From: Roridomyces roridus
Taxonomy: Eukaryota > Basidiomycota > Agaricomycetes > Agaricales > Mycenaceae
Assembly (NCBI GenBank): GCA_029378245.1
Contig: JARKIF010000006.1
Span: 186,001 to 250,000, forward strand
Length of the DNA: 64,000 nt
Direction: 5' to 3'
Numbering within the stretch: position 1 is the first letter of the stretch; the number at the start of each line of letters is the position of its first letter. The notes below the pieces were generated by a model, which was not told the DNA's origin, ran no database searches, and saw only the letters and a program-made list of their open reading frames with translations. This document shows positions 11,695-22,700 of this stretch, one piece after another. The translations under genes were made by a program, and so were the position numbers.

Positions 11695-12242
11695 TGTTAT
11701 GTCCCGTTCCAACACCAACTCCGGTACATCAACTCCGGTACTCAACTCCGGTACTCAACTCCGGTACTCAACTCCGGTCATACGTCGGGATGCCTCCCGA
11801 CGTCGAAGCGCATCACGCGCTCCTCGGTTCTATCCGGGTACTCGGTTTTCACGCGATGAAGGTATCTGAGTGTTTCCCCCGGACTTGGTATTCATCAGGA
11901 TATCCACTTGATCATTCCGTGCGGACTTAATCAGCTTATATCCACATAGCCGCATAAGTCCGTTTCCATTACTGATCTGTGGTAATGACATATATCTCTA
12001 CTTACTCGTATATAAGACTTTCCTTATCTGTATTCAACCTCAGTTGATAATTGACGTTCTTGACTACTCGTCTTGGCTGGTTCCTACTCCTTCCCTTCCT
12101 ATCAACATAGCAAGGCGTCTTTGACACCCTACTCCTCTGTGGTGCTCTTAGATCGCTCCTCCGGTCGACTCCTTCCAACTCCGGTCACTACCGGAGTTCC
12201 GGCATCTACTCCGGACTTGTCTTTTGGAATCGGATCGTAACA
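11695..12242 (+). repeat. Solo LTR with 5-bp target duplication, 548 bp
   Basis: It starts TGTTATG and ends GTAACA, and is flanked on both sides by GCTCG (11690-11694 and 12243-12247), the 5-bp duplication made by LTR-retrotransposon integrases. A TATATAAG box lies near 12011. An internal short tandem array of the unit TACTCAACTCCGG sits at about 11715-11780. It ends just downstream of the minus-strand gene whose stop is at 12274, so it may supply transcription-end sequence to that gene. Confidence 0.85.
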
Positions 12243-12273
12243 GCTCGGGAGATCCAACACATATCTCGGAGAA

Positions 12274-14537
12274 TCATCTCGACCCCGAATCCTTTGTTCC
12301 CAGTCCAATCAACGTCGTCTCCTCGAACCCCTTCTCGATCTCACTGGCTGTATCTGAGGTTTCAATCGAGTGCACCGCAACCTCTGGCGGTCGTTCCCCC
12401 AAATCAACCAACCTCTCCCTCATAAACGCCACAATCCCCGCCTCCTCTGAACCAGGGAACCCGCCTTCCGAATGGAGTGCAGGGAAATCCTTGTGCCATT
12501 GTTGGACGAGGGCACGGCGCTGGAAGATGGGCACAACTCCAAGTGCAGAGAGCGGACGCCTCCCAAATGCAAAATAAATAATATTCGCACCGAAGAACAG
12601 CGCGAACGTCCCGTTGACAAACGTCCAGAATCCACCAAACGTCGAGATGCCTGAGAGTGGGGAGGCGACGGATGTATCTTGCAGCAGCTGTATTGGCCGC
12701 GTGATTAGCTGGACCAGCGTCAGCTGCGAGGTATTTGATTGGATCGCGGCGGCCGACACGTTCTGCTGCAACCCGGTGATTGTCGGCGTATACACCAACC
12801 AAGACTGTGTGTGTCCCCACCACATGGCTTGGATCACCCGTCTTTCCGTCCACGTGAGGACACCAAAGAGGTGCGAGTTAGGGAGGAGGGGCAGGGTTGG
12901 CAACAGCTCCACCGAAAAGTCTCCTTGTTGGAGCGTTATGTAGACACCGCCGAGGTCGTTTGGGACGGAGACTGTCACGTTGGAGACAGTGCCCCAGCCT
13001 CCGTTTGCTTCTCCACCTGAAAAATAGCCTCAATGCCATTCGAGGAAGTGGATGAACTCGCACGTACATTGCATAATCCCGGCGCCAAAATCCGTGCAGT
13101 TGACGAGTCCGCCAGTCACTGCATTCCGCCGGGGTGTAGGCACAGGGTTTGCCTATGGGGATAGGCACAGGTAGGCAAACTTACCTGTTTTTGACGGTAA
13201 TCTGGCCTCTGAGGGACTTCAAGAACTTGTGAAGTTGTTCTGGAGGTCCGCCAACCACTCGAATGCATCCAGGGCTCGGTTGAATTCAGTTTACAGAAAG
13301 CTAATCTCACGGCTGTCAATTTCGGTGCTGCCAGCGGATTTAAGGCTCATCGGCACCACCGGCGCGATTTATGCGATTTATTTTGGACTCTCGGCTATGG
13401 GTGATCATGGCAACCAACAGGCAACACCCAGAGCTTGTGAATAAGTCGTAGCGAGCACGAGAACGGCGGTGAGACCAGAAAAGCGGGGTCATGTAGGCAC
13501 AGCGTAGGCAGAAGGTAGGCACAGCTAGGCAGAGTTTCGGCGTACTCACCTAGGCACAGCCTAAATTGATGTGCCTAGCGGGGTAGGCACATGTCGGCAC
13601 AGCTAGAAATAGGTCTGCCTACACGGTCGCGGAATGCAGTCAGTGATGTTGTACACGGATAAATCAATTTCACTGTTACCCCGATCCGCGGGAAGCCAGG
13701 CTGGGTTACCCATGGACCCCTTCATTTTTCAACTCAGAATGAGAGCAAAAGCAGAGTTGGTGAAACTCACAAAGTTGATCGAAACAACGGCAGGCTGGAA
13801 CGAGGGGATCCCAGCATGGCTCGCAACAGCCTGTGTATACACTGCAGCATTCGTCGGAGCGACTATGATGGAATATATCGCGAATGCGGGGACGGGCGAA
13901 TAAGATGAATATGGATTCTCCGCTGGTGCCTTTCTTTGAGCAAGGCCGTTGCAGGCGGGAACAAGGGAATACTGACCGAACGAGTGGACGTGTGAGCGAT
14001 CGGTTGAGGAATATCGTCAACAAAGAGTAGCGTGGATACACATCGGCACATCCTCCGAAAAAGTCGAACGGTTGGCGGAGGAAAGCGGCTTTCGACTTGC
14101 GTATGGTGGCGACGCGGAACGCTGCGGTCACCAGTAATAAGACCAAAAGCGGAGTCAAGGGGGGCGATAGGGACGATAGGACGACGAGGTACGTTGCCAC
14201 TGGGACTTTTTAGGATGACGCACACCGGGTGGAATGGCCAGGACTCACTTCCAATTTCGCCCGCCAGAACAAACAGATCAAGGCAAGCTGGGATGACGAA
14301 TGGGAGTTTGAATAGCCTAGGCGAGTTGAGTTACAGATCGGCCACAATCGGGGCGGCTCACACCAGGACATGGTGCACGAATATCTCGACAAACGTGACC
14401 AACGCAAGCGTGGTGTCTTCCGTGTAGGGCACGGCGACGCCAAGTTCCAAAGCAACGACGGCGGCGATGTCGGCGAGGAGAAGGAGTCGAAAGGCGTATA
14501 CCCTGACCGGAGGGCTGAGTAGGAACGTGGAGAGCAT
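12274..14537 (-). CDS. Multi-pass membrane protein (copy 2), probably disrupted
   Basis: This is the paralogue of the gene at 128-2074, with the same exon order. It starts at 14537 with MLSTFLLSPP, has short membrane exons (around 14400, 14190-13970 and 13900-13650) and a long last exon (about 13010-12274) ending in GTKDSGSR. The last exon carries the conserved GGFWTFVNGTFALFFGANI and RRPLSALGV segments. About 520 bp of inverted-repeat sequence (13118-13640) sits inside what should be continuous extracellular-domain coding sequence, just before VNCTDFGAGIMQC. Unless the insertion is spliced out, the product is truncated or altered. Function unknown. Confidence 0.6.
13118..13640. mobile_element. 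Inverted-repeat insertion (MITE-like), about 523 bp
   Basis: The ends are ACTGCATTCCGCC..GTGTAGGCA and, inverted, ACTGCATTCCGCGACCGTGTAGGCA. Many GTAGGCAC/TAGGCACA motifs cluster inside both ends. A target duplication is unclear: CAGT lies on both sides with a one-base offset. No coding capacity. The location inside an exon of copy 2 is inferred from alignment with copy 1. Confidence 0.6.
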
Positions 14538-14705
14538 GAAGAAGAAGCAGGGATCATAGGTTGTCAAGCGCACAGGTGACAGCAACAGTTTCCAAGAGCG
14601 TCGAAGCACTGAATTGGGCTGGAAGCAATGAAGGCAGAGATCATGGGAGGCATCCGTGCACTTGGAAACGGCTACATAGAACATCTGTTACACTGCACAA
14701 AAGTG

Positions 14706-16266
14706 TCAACCTAAATAGCCCTCGTTGAAAATCCACAGCCACTCACCTAAAGGTTTTATAATAAACTCAAAACACCTCCCGGCACGAGACTCCAAAGGTC
14801 TCTCCACAACTCCCACTCCCTTGTCGGCGTGGTAAAAGCAATACTGAGGCATGAACCCGGGCCGGGCGGCTGGGAATAGTTCGAGGTGGTAAAGTTGGGC
14901 GACAACGTGGTGGCAGGATAGGCCCCCGGTCACTCCCTACTAGGTCCCTCCGAGATAGAGCGAATCATCAAAATGGGTGATTCTTGGCTCCGTGTATAGA
15001 GTAAATCAGGCGGAGCCGGAAAATTTTGGGTGTCCAGGTGATGAGAACAGCCATGATTAGGTGATGATTTCGAGGCTCGGGGCAGCTGAATCAAGGCGGC
15101 TGAGCGGGGCCGAAAAAAGCCGGGGAGCGAAAAATTGCCTATTTGGGACCGTGGGAACGTTTTTCCGCTCCGGAATAGAGTAAAACAAGCCCTCGAGCGC
15201 CGATTTTCGTAGAGTGAAACAGCCCCGATTCAGGGGAAAATGTGGAGGGACCTAGTAGGAAGTGCCCGGGGGCCTGGCAGGATAGTGGGTGCGTGGACGT
15301 GAGGGAATTACGCGGTCCATCTAAATTCTGCACACGGAAGATGTAGACGCGCAAGAGGTTTGCATTCTCTATATCACGCAGTCTTGTCAGAATGCACACC
15401 ATACGCACGACGCAAGGCCAGCGCAAGCCAAACCCATCGCCTACCCGCAGGCTCGTCCTTGTCTCCCTCTCGTTCCTCATCTTCACCCTCACCCTCACCC
15501 TCTTTCTCCTCCTCCTCCTCATCCATCTTCGGCACAACCCACATCGGCATCGTCTGCGCCAACATCGCATACTCCCCCGGACTCAAATCCGCCGGGCTTC
15601 CAACGATCTTGGGACCATACATCTCGCAAAAGCTCGCAGGTAGCTGCATGCCCGCGAACCAATCTTCGAATTCCTTCCTCTGCGGGTCGGAGTTGGTGAG
15701 AGTGGAGACATAGTCGATGAGGAAGAGCCGGCAGGCGGTGAGGATCGGGAGGCGGTACTTGAATTTCTCGCTCTCTTGAATGGCACGGGTGTATTGGAGG
15801 TGTGAAGGGAGGTCCGTGGGGATTTCTTGGTTTGCGCAGTCAGGGAAGATCGAGAAAAGGGACACATTAGACGCACTGAGAAGTGGAGCCACCATTGACG
15901 CAGACACCTTCTGCTTATCGTCCTTCAGCGCAGCGGAAACCTCCCTCAGAATCCCAGCAACGCGCCCGACGTGGGATTTGAACTCGTCATCCAGCTCGAC
16001 GACGGTGCGTGCAGGAACGCCCTCCACAGGCAACGCCGAGCAATTCCATTTGTGTTCTTTCCAGTCGGTCTTCTGGCAACGTGGACTCTATCAGAGTCTT
16101 CTTGAGTCGATTCTTAATGCAAAGAACAAAGGAAACGGACGCAGTAGAACCGATTCTTGCACACCGAGCACCTCGAGAGAGGGACCTTTGCTGGGTCGAT
16201 CTCCTCGTAATCCTGCAGTGGGCACATGGGGTATTCACATTCCGGCCTAGTCGCGGGCTGTTGCAT
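14706..16266 (-). CDS. MYND-type zinc-finger protein with MITE in 3-prime coding part
   Basis: The start at 16266 (MQQPATRPE) leads into a MYND-like finger: CEYPMC, CSVCKNRFYC, then, after a short intron with acceptor near 16070, QKTDWKEHKWNC. MYND fingers mediate protein-protein contacts. A helical middle follows, with an acidic stretch (about 15490-15540). The frame reaches a stop at 15374, but the next frame, reached by skipping 31 nt (GTGTGC..TATAG) or a single frameshift, continues as NLLRVYIFRVQNLDGP to the MITE at 14920-15275. Beyond it the coding sequence runs to 14706. Removing the MITE and one duplication joins THPLSC to HHVVAQLYHL exactly. A 31-nt intron would be unusually small, so a frameshift is equally possible. 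Divergently transcribed from the reductase gene. Confidence 0.65.
14920..15275. mobile_element. hAT-like MITE, 356 bp, in the MYND gene
   Basis: Terminal inverted repeats of 32 bp with two mismatches (left AGGCCCCCGGTCACTCCC...). An exact 8-bp duplication GGCAGGAT lies at 14912-14919 and 15276-15283. No coding capacity. It interrupts the C-terminal coding part of the MYND protein. Confidence 0.88.
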
Positions 16267-16445
16267 ATCGGAGATTGTTTCAAGAGCTGGATTCGCGCGA
16301 CGATTGAAGAGATGGTGGAAGAAGCGAAGAGAAGGTTTGTGTACACGTGACTTGCATCAACATGACAAGGTCCGCCGGAATGCCGCCGGAGGAAAGTTAC
16401 GCCACGGCATCAATCGACTCCATCTCTTCCTTCCTTTCCACCACC

Positions 16446-17859
16446 ATGCCGTCTCTGCAGTCCGGAAAAGTGCTCGTCTCTGGCGCCAATGGCTTCATCG
16501 CAGTCGTATGCATCTGGCCGTCCTCTCTTCCAACAAACGATCCTGACCTCGCCGCAGTGGGTCGTCCGCAAGCTCCTGGAAGCAGGGTTCTCCGTGCGGG
16601 GTACCGTGCGGTCTGCCGATAAGGGGACACATCTCACCAAGCTCTTTGCGGAATACGGAGACAAGTTTGAGCTCGTTGTCGTGCCTGATATCACCAAGGT
16701 ACGGGTAATGTGCTAGCGCCGCTTTGGCGCCCACTCATCATCGTGTAGGAGGGGGCTTTCGACGAAGCTGTCAAGGGCGTGGACGCTATCGAGCATACGG
16801 CGTCGCCGTTTCACTTTAATGCCGAGGATCCTGCAGGTGCGTGTTCTGTACTATGCGCGCATTCATGGGCTGAAGTGTCGCAGAGCTCTCGGTTCCTGCC
16901 ATTCAGGGTACGGTCGGCATCCTCGAGAGTGCTCGGAAATACGCGTGCGTTCCCACTGTCTCTCCTTTGTCCTATTCAAAACCGCCCTTTCAGCCCATCC
17001 GTGAAGCGTATCGTCATCACCTCCTCGTGCGCCGCCGTCATGCACGCCTCGACCGAACCGCTCGACGAATTCGACTGGAACGACGAATCTATTCAAGCCG
17101 TCGCTGAGCACGGCTCGAAAGCTACCAACGCGGACAAGTATCGCAACTCCAAGACCCTGGCCGAGCGTTGTGCGTGTGTCTCCGCTTTTCATCTCTCCAT
17201 CGCGTTTATCGGGCGCAGCGGCGTGGCAATTCCTCGACAAGCACGTCAACGAAATCGGATGGGATATCGCCACCATGAACCCTCCTCTCGTCCTCGGCGT
17301 GCGTCTCCTCTCCTCTCCCCTCCCTCCCATCGCTCTCCAGACTGATGTACGAACAAAAGCCCAACATCCACGAAATCACCTCCCCCTCCGCACTCAACAC
17401 CTCCTCCAAATACATGTTCGACGCCTTCACCAAGTCCGGCGAAGCAGCGCGTCTGGGCGGTGGGAATTGGGTCGACGTGCGTGATTTGGCTGACGCGCAT
17501 GTGTTGGCGCTGCAGAAGGAGTTGCCCAAGTATACGCCGCTGGTTGGGGTGAGCAAGGAGGAGGGGAGGAATGTGAATCGGTTCATTATTGGTGGAGATC
17601 CGTTTATCTGGCAAGAGTGGCGTGCGTGTCCTCCTTTTCTCTCTTTGCGTTCTGGGTTTTGATAGGGTTTCTAGTTGACGCCGCCCCCGCTGGCTCGAAC
17701 TACGAGAAGGGTACGCCGGGGAGTGGGACGCGTGGGCGCGGGTATGTCAATGGGAAGGGTAAGGAGGTGCTTGGGCTCAAGTATAAGAGTGTGGCGGAGA
17801 CTGCGAGGGATACGTTGGCGGATTATGAGGTCAAAGGATGGGTTCCGGTCAAGGCTTGA
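16446..17859 (+). CDS. NAD(P)-dependent extended short-chain reductase (dihydroflavonol-reductase / aldehyde-reductase-like)
   Basis: Eight exons fit in frame: 16446-16505, 16558-16698, 16749-16836, 16884-16944, 16994-17169, 17219-17298, 17360-17621 and 17675-17859. The N-terminal VSGANGFIA is the Rossmann glycine motif. ITSSCAAV supplies the active-site serine region and YRNSK is the catalytic YxxxK; SKTLAE follows, typical of the family. Relatives reduce aldehydes or ketones such as methylglyoxal, lactaldehyde or flavonoid-like carbonyls in the cytosol; the true substrate cannot be read here. Length (about 345 aa) is normal and no lesion is visible. The start is chosen at ACCATG, 180 bp from the divergent MYND gene start, so the two may share a promoter region. 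Confidence 0.9.
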
Positions 17860-18264
17860 GTGAGAGTGTAGATTGTTTCGTGAGTCGGTCAAATGTACAA
17901 TGAGAATGATAGTCAACTACCTCAGCTCCAGTAGAGATCGAATATCATCGATGCATCAGGTGTAACACGCATTCGAGTCTACGATTCGAGCAGCCCTCTG
18001 TGATCCAGAATCTCGTTCGATTCGAGCCTCGAGGTCATATGGATCGAAGCAGAGATTTTTTTCTAAGCGGTTCTCGTCCCACGAATAATTAGTGCGACGT
18101 ACGTACCTGCTGGACCTGCTTAGATTGTACTTCGCCTTGATCATTTTCTGTTGATCTGTGTGGGCAATTTTTCGGCAGAGTCAGTGAGTGGCTCCTCGAC
18201 TGATCGACGCATATACACAGACGAGCCATGACGTTAGTTTACGAGTCTCCGATTCATTTTATAC
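17860..18264. other. Intergenic, part of the duplicated BTB unit
   Basis: No gene. 17960-18264 is similar to 29880-30258 (shared GCTTAGATTGTACTTCGCC and downstream AAGAAAGACAGAAAG) and partly to 28555-28734. It is therefore the 3-prime flank copied with each BTB gene. Confidence 0.7.
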
Positions 18265-19317
18265 TTATACATAAGAAAGACAGAAAGAAAAACAGCAAGC
18301 GCGACTCCTATAGCTAGTGGACCCATTCGTCAGAATTTCAACTCGACCTGGATGGAAAGGAGGTGGGTGAGATCCTGCCCGCAGCCAAGTGGTATATTTA
18401 CGCACCTTGTCCAACTCAACCTGGATCTGCGCCGGCAAGAGAACGGTCGCAAAACCCAAAAAATCAAATAGCTGACAGTGACCACATTTGCTGGGATGAA
18501 TCATTGCTGCATGGAATGAGGCAGCCTGGGTCACAGATAGGCCGGGACACCTGTTCAAGATGTCGCCAGTGTCTGTAAGATATTTGTGAAACCACGCAGA
18601 GACAATTACAGCCTGATTGTTGGCGAAGGTGACGTGTACGGGTGCCTTCGGGCATCCACAATAGTTGAATATGTTGACAGGACAAGCGAACCATGTGGGT
18701 GACGCCGTTATGCTCCGCGCAACCTCGCCGCAGGTCAAATGGTACTGCAGCAGGTGATGGTACGCAGAGCCCGTGATCGCGTCAAGTTCCTTGGGCAGAT
18801 CCCCGAAGGAGCGAAGAGGCTGCTTCAAGGATTCTCGGGCGGCTGCAACCGCTGCGTCCTTCCATCCATGTCTGATGGCAATTGCATAGACACGCAGAGG
18901 GCTCGAGGCGTGATAGTGCTCGAGGCGGTGTTTCAGCGCCGGGACTTGGCACTGAACGTCGTATTTCATCAGCACGTCGATAGCTTCGCCCAACTCCTCC
19001 AGCGTCTTGGAATCCGGATGTGTGCCCGGATAGAAGAAGCGCAGCGCTCTCTCGAGAGCAACCGATCTCTCCGAAACATCGACGACGGGAAGATCAATGG
19101 GTCCGGAGTTGGAGTCTTGGGGCTGGGGCTGGGGAAGCCGGAACATCGTCTCGAAGACAGGCGAGGCGAGGGAGAGTATAGCACGGTGGACGCAGAAGTC
19201 GACACCATCGGAGGATCGGAGGATGGCATCCGCTCCAGCGACCTTGTCGAATGGGTGGGTCAGCTCGAAGGCAGGCGCATCGGGGGGGAAGTCTGGTGGG
19301 GGGATGGAGTCGGACAT
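18265..19317 (-). CDS. BTB/POZ domain protein, array copy A
   Basis: Single-exon gene. The start is set at MSDS (19317), because all four paralogues begin MSD-S; an upstream in-frame Met at 19359 exists. An N-terminal BTB fold is evident: HPFDK..ADAILRSSDGVDF.VHRAILSLASPVFETMF. It is followed by VDVSE and a helical segment (LRFFYPGT, LEELGEAIDVLMKYDVQ). The C-terminal half is family-specific, with a CGHCQ motif and a closing LLPAQIQVELDKVRK helix. BTB proteins dimerise and many act as substrate adaptors for Cullin-3 ligases, but the role here is unknown. The tail after the DKVRK helix is longer than in the paralogues. Confidence 0.85.
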   Translation of the reverse strand: MSDSIPPPDFPPDAPAFELTHPFDKVAGADAILRSSDGVDFCVHRAILSLASPVFETMFRLPQPQPQDSNSGPIDLPVVDVSERSVALERALRFFYPGTHPDSKTLEELGEAIDVLMKYDVQCQVPALKHRLEHYHASSPLRVYAIAIRHGWKDAAVAAARESLKQPLRSFGDLPKELDAITGSAYHHLLQYHLTCGEVARSITASPTWFACPVNIFNYCGCPKAPVHVTFANNQAVIVSAWFHKYLTDTGDILNRCPGLSVTQAASFHAAMIHPSKCGHCQLFDFLGFATVLLPAQIQVELDKVRKYTTWLRAGSHPPPFHPGRVEILTNGSTSYRSRACCFSFCLSYV

Positions 19318-19397
19318 GGTGGTGCGGTGCGCACAAGGAGCGAGTGTGGGTCCGTCCATCTGTCATGAAGAGTGCACGAGGCCATCTAAATTTAACA

Positions 19398-19457
19398 AGT
19401 AAGCGCCTGAGATTACGATTCCTATGAAGTAAGCGCCTGAGATTACGATTCCCCCAC
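19398..19457. repeat. 30-bp direct duplication at the Helitron edge
   Basis: AAGTAAGCGCCTGAGATTAC followed by GATTCC occurs twice, at 19398-19422 and 19428-19452. Similar single-copy sequence (AAGTAAGCGCCAGAGATG) lies upstream of BTB copy C at about 31294, so it is 5-prime flank of a BTB gene duplicated next to the insertion. Confidence 0.75.
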
Positions 19458-19758
19458 CTTTCCTTTGCTTTCTCTGCTCGTTGGACCTACTCTGCTTTGG
19501 TGGATACCGGCATCTCGGGCTCAGTCTTTGAGAATACTCCGCGTCTCCTCTCGCCACCGTCGGGGGCCTGCATCAGAGTCTCCTCCCTCTTGCCTACGTG
19601 CCTTTTATACTCCGGTATGCTGTATCATGCTCGTCGCTGTGTGTTCCCAAACTTCTTTTGCAGCACGCGGCGGCGGCGCGTGTGCTGGTTCCCCCGATCT
19701 TGGGGCATCTGCCTACATGACAAGTATGTGTTCCGATCTCTGACGTCTTGAATTCCTG

Positions 19759-22700
19759 TTGACCAATTATGATTCAGACGAGGCCGGCGAGCAGATGGTG
19801 ATTTGCCACTGCATCTGTGAGGGCATCCACATATGGGATGGTCAGTTTTGTCCTCTCCCTCTCCTACTTTCATTGATCAAAGCTATCGCAGTTACACAAT
19901 CTACTAGTCATCCTGGTGCCCTCTGGGTACCCGTTACTTTGTGCCTTTGCGCAAGCGAGGCTGCCGGAGACGGTATAACGACGATCTTTAACATTGCACC
20001 GCACACTTCCGATGGCTGTACCGTGTTGAACGGTAGAGCTTTTCCGGGTGTTGCTGGGAATATGACGATTATGACTCCCCGCCCTCCTTCGAGTGGCATG
20101 CATAGTTCGCCGTTGGTCCATGACACAGTCAACGTGCATAATTGTATTATGAGATCAAATGCATTCGTTGCGAAACCTATGGCAGATGGCCTAGATAGCC
20201 CCCATTTTTTCAGAATCCCATGTGCTCCGGTCACGCTATCATACCGCCATATTTGTTCACTCCTCATTCTTGCTGCGATATTTCTTGGACTCCGTATCAC
20301 TTGGATTCTACAAAATTCAAAGCTGTTACCAACTCATGTGATGCCTGTGGATCATGGGCCTGCCCACAACCTTCTGGGAGGCGGCAGACGAGTTCACGGT
20401 AAATTTTCAGCCAGCCTAGTTGTTCCCCACATCATAGATAGTCACGGCATCGAAAACCTCAATCATGGCTCCTTCATGTTTGAAATACAGTGCCTACGGA
20501 CTGACATTCAGATCCAGCTGGCAAAAAACCCAAATTTCATTGCTGTGGATATACCTTTGAGTCAAATTCTGAGCCTCTTGACAACCCATGAGTTGCGTCA
20601 CACTGCTGACCTGCATGGCGTCCACCTGTACCAGAAAAATAAACTAGTGGAATCACAGGCAATTGTGAACAACCATTCCTGTGACTCGAGCAATTGTCGA
20701 TCCCTTGTCTCGATAATGCGGTTCATGCAGCCACCGGAGTCGGAAGAGAAGCCAAAAAGAAGAACTGTGCTCTGCACCATGTCCGACACATTCAAACACC
20801 ACCAGAATGAGCAGAGAGCCAAGGAGGCTGCTCAACTCAGATATGCACGGCAAAGGGATTTGAATGAATTGTTACCAGCACCATTTCCTCCCGAACCTCT
20901 CAAGAAATCAGAACTGCATCGTATTCTGACTGGAAGCTGTACTGCATTCCTCCCCGAGAAGTTCGTTGAGGCTGGTTGTGCTGTATGTGGAATGCTTTAT
21001 CCTTTAACTAAACTTTCGCAGCTCAGTGATTTTTCTGGGTCATTGGATGTTCTGTGTGCTCAAGGAGTTACCAGAAAGGAGCGATTTCATTGCAGGGACG
21101 CAATTGAGGAACTTTCTGGGCCTGTCCTTGCAGAAGGATGCACACATTTATGTGTTTACTGCGAAGGTTCTCTGGGTTCTCGGACCATCCCCAAGAATGC
21201 ATTGGCAAACCATGGCTGGTTGGGACCCGTTCCGCAAGAGTTGCAAGACTTGAGTTATGCCGAGAGTGTCATGATTGCCAAGATAAGACATAACCGATGT
21301 GTTATGCGGGTCAATTCTGGCAGAGTGCGAATGCATGCCAATGCTATCATGTTTGCTCAGCCGGTTCTGAAAGTTTACTTGAAGTTACCTCCCTCAAAAC
21401 AGGAGATGAGTGAGATCCTGGCTTTTGTGTTCACCGGCTCTGCAGCCCCAACTCAGGAGGATTTTGATCGAACTCCAATGCTGGTCCGCAGAGATAAAGT
21501 TGCAGCGGCGTTGAACTGGTTGAAATTGAATCATGAGGGCTACGCAGACCTTGAAATATCTGAGGAAAATCTGTTGTCATACAAGCATCATGATATTCCT
21601 GTCACAGTCGATTACAGAAGAACCAATGCAGATCCAGAGGACTCCATCCCAGCCGTTGCCCGAAGTGTTCACGATGACAATGAAGAACACGGAACCTCAG
21701 AAGGTCCTTGCTCATTTGCAGTTCATGGTTTGACTGGGGCCGAATACTCTACGGCCACGATGGACACAATCAAAGCTGTGGCACTCCAGCATCTCACGAG
21801 ACAAGGAAGCATGCTGGGTATTGGACGCAGCGACGTGCCAGAGTCCATGTATGAAAATGTTGAAGCATATCCTGGAATGTTTCCTTGGTTATTCCCGTAT
21901 GGTAAAGGTGGAATTAGGGCTGGGCACCGTACCGTAACGGACACGGCCGTAGAAATTACGGCCGTTTTCGCACACGGCCGTAACATCACGGCCCGTAAAT
22001 TGGCAGCAGATATTGCTGACGGTACGGTACGGTGCCGTATCCGGCCGTATTTCCGTAACACGGCCGTAAACTGATGGTCAATGTTTTCTCTGGTTTCCTG
22101 CGGAAAAATTGTTATTGAACGCTACCTTCATCAATTCCTAGAGTCCAACTCACTCCTTCCATTCATAGCTACCCTGCCTAGCACAAAACATGGGCTGGGA
22201 ACATCTGCCACCGTCAACTTTGAAGTCAATGGTCCCTTGATGCGTTGATGGCGGCTGCCGTAACATCAACGATGCCCGCCGCAGCTCCCGCAAGCCCGCC
22301 CACCCAAAGGGGAAGCCATCTCTGCACTTGGAAACCCTGTTGACATGACTTGGTGAGAGAATTCCGACACAAATCTACCGCGCTGACAGTGTTCAGGATA
22401 GATTGCCGAGGATTCCCGTATTACGGCCGTACCGGCCGTATTCATACGGGAAATACGGCACACGGCCGTGTTGAGCACGGGCCGTATAAACCACACTACC
22501 AGGGGCCACGGCACGGCACCGTCTCCGTATTACGGAGCCGTATTCCGTAGGGTACGGTTACGGTGCCCAGCCCTAGGTGGAATTGGCCATCCCAGCCACA
22601 AATATAAGACTTCAGATCTTAGCCGTAAAGGAAATTTACTGATGTACCACGATAAGCGTTTCCAGACCGATATGTACTTCCCCATGATTGCATTCAACCA

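Noticed and set aside
17206..17614. Minus-strand frames opposite the reductase gene
   Set aside because: Antisense shadows of exons that fit a complete eight-exon model.
18739..19368. Plus-strand frame antisense to BTB copy A (similar ones opposite copy C)
   Set aside because: It mirrors the conserved BTB frame and has no domain of its own.
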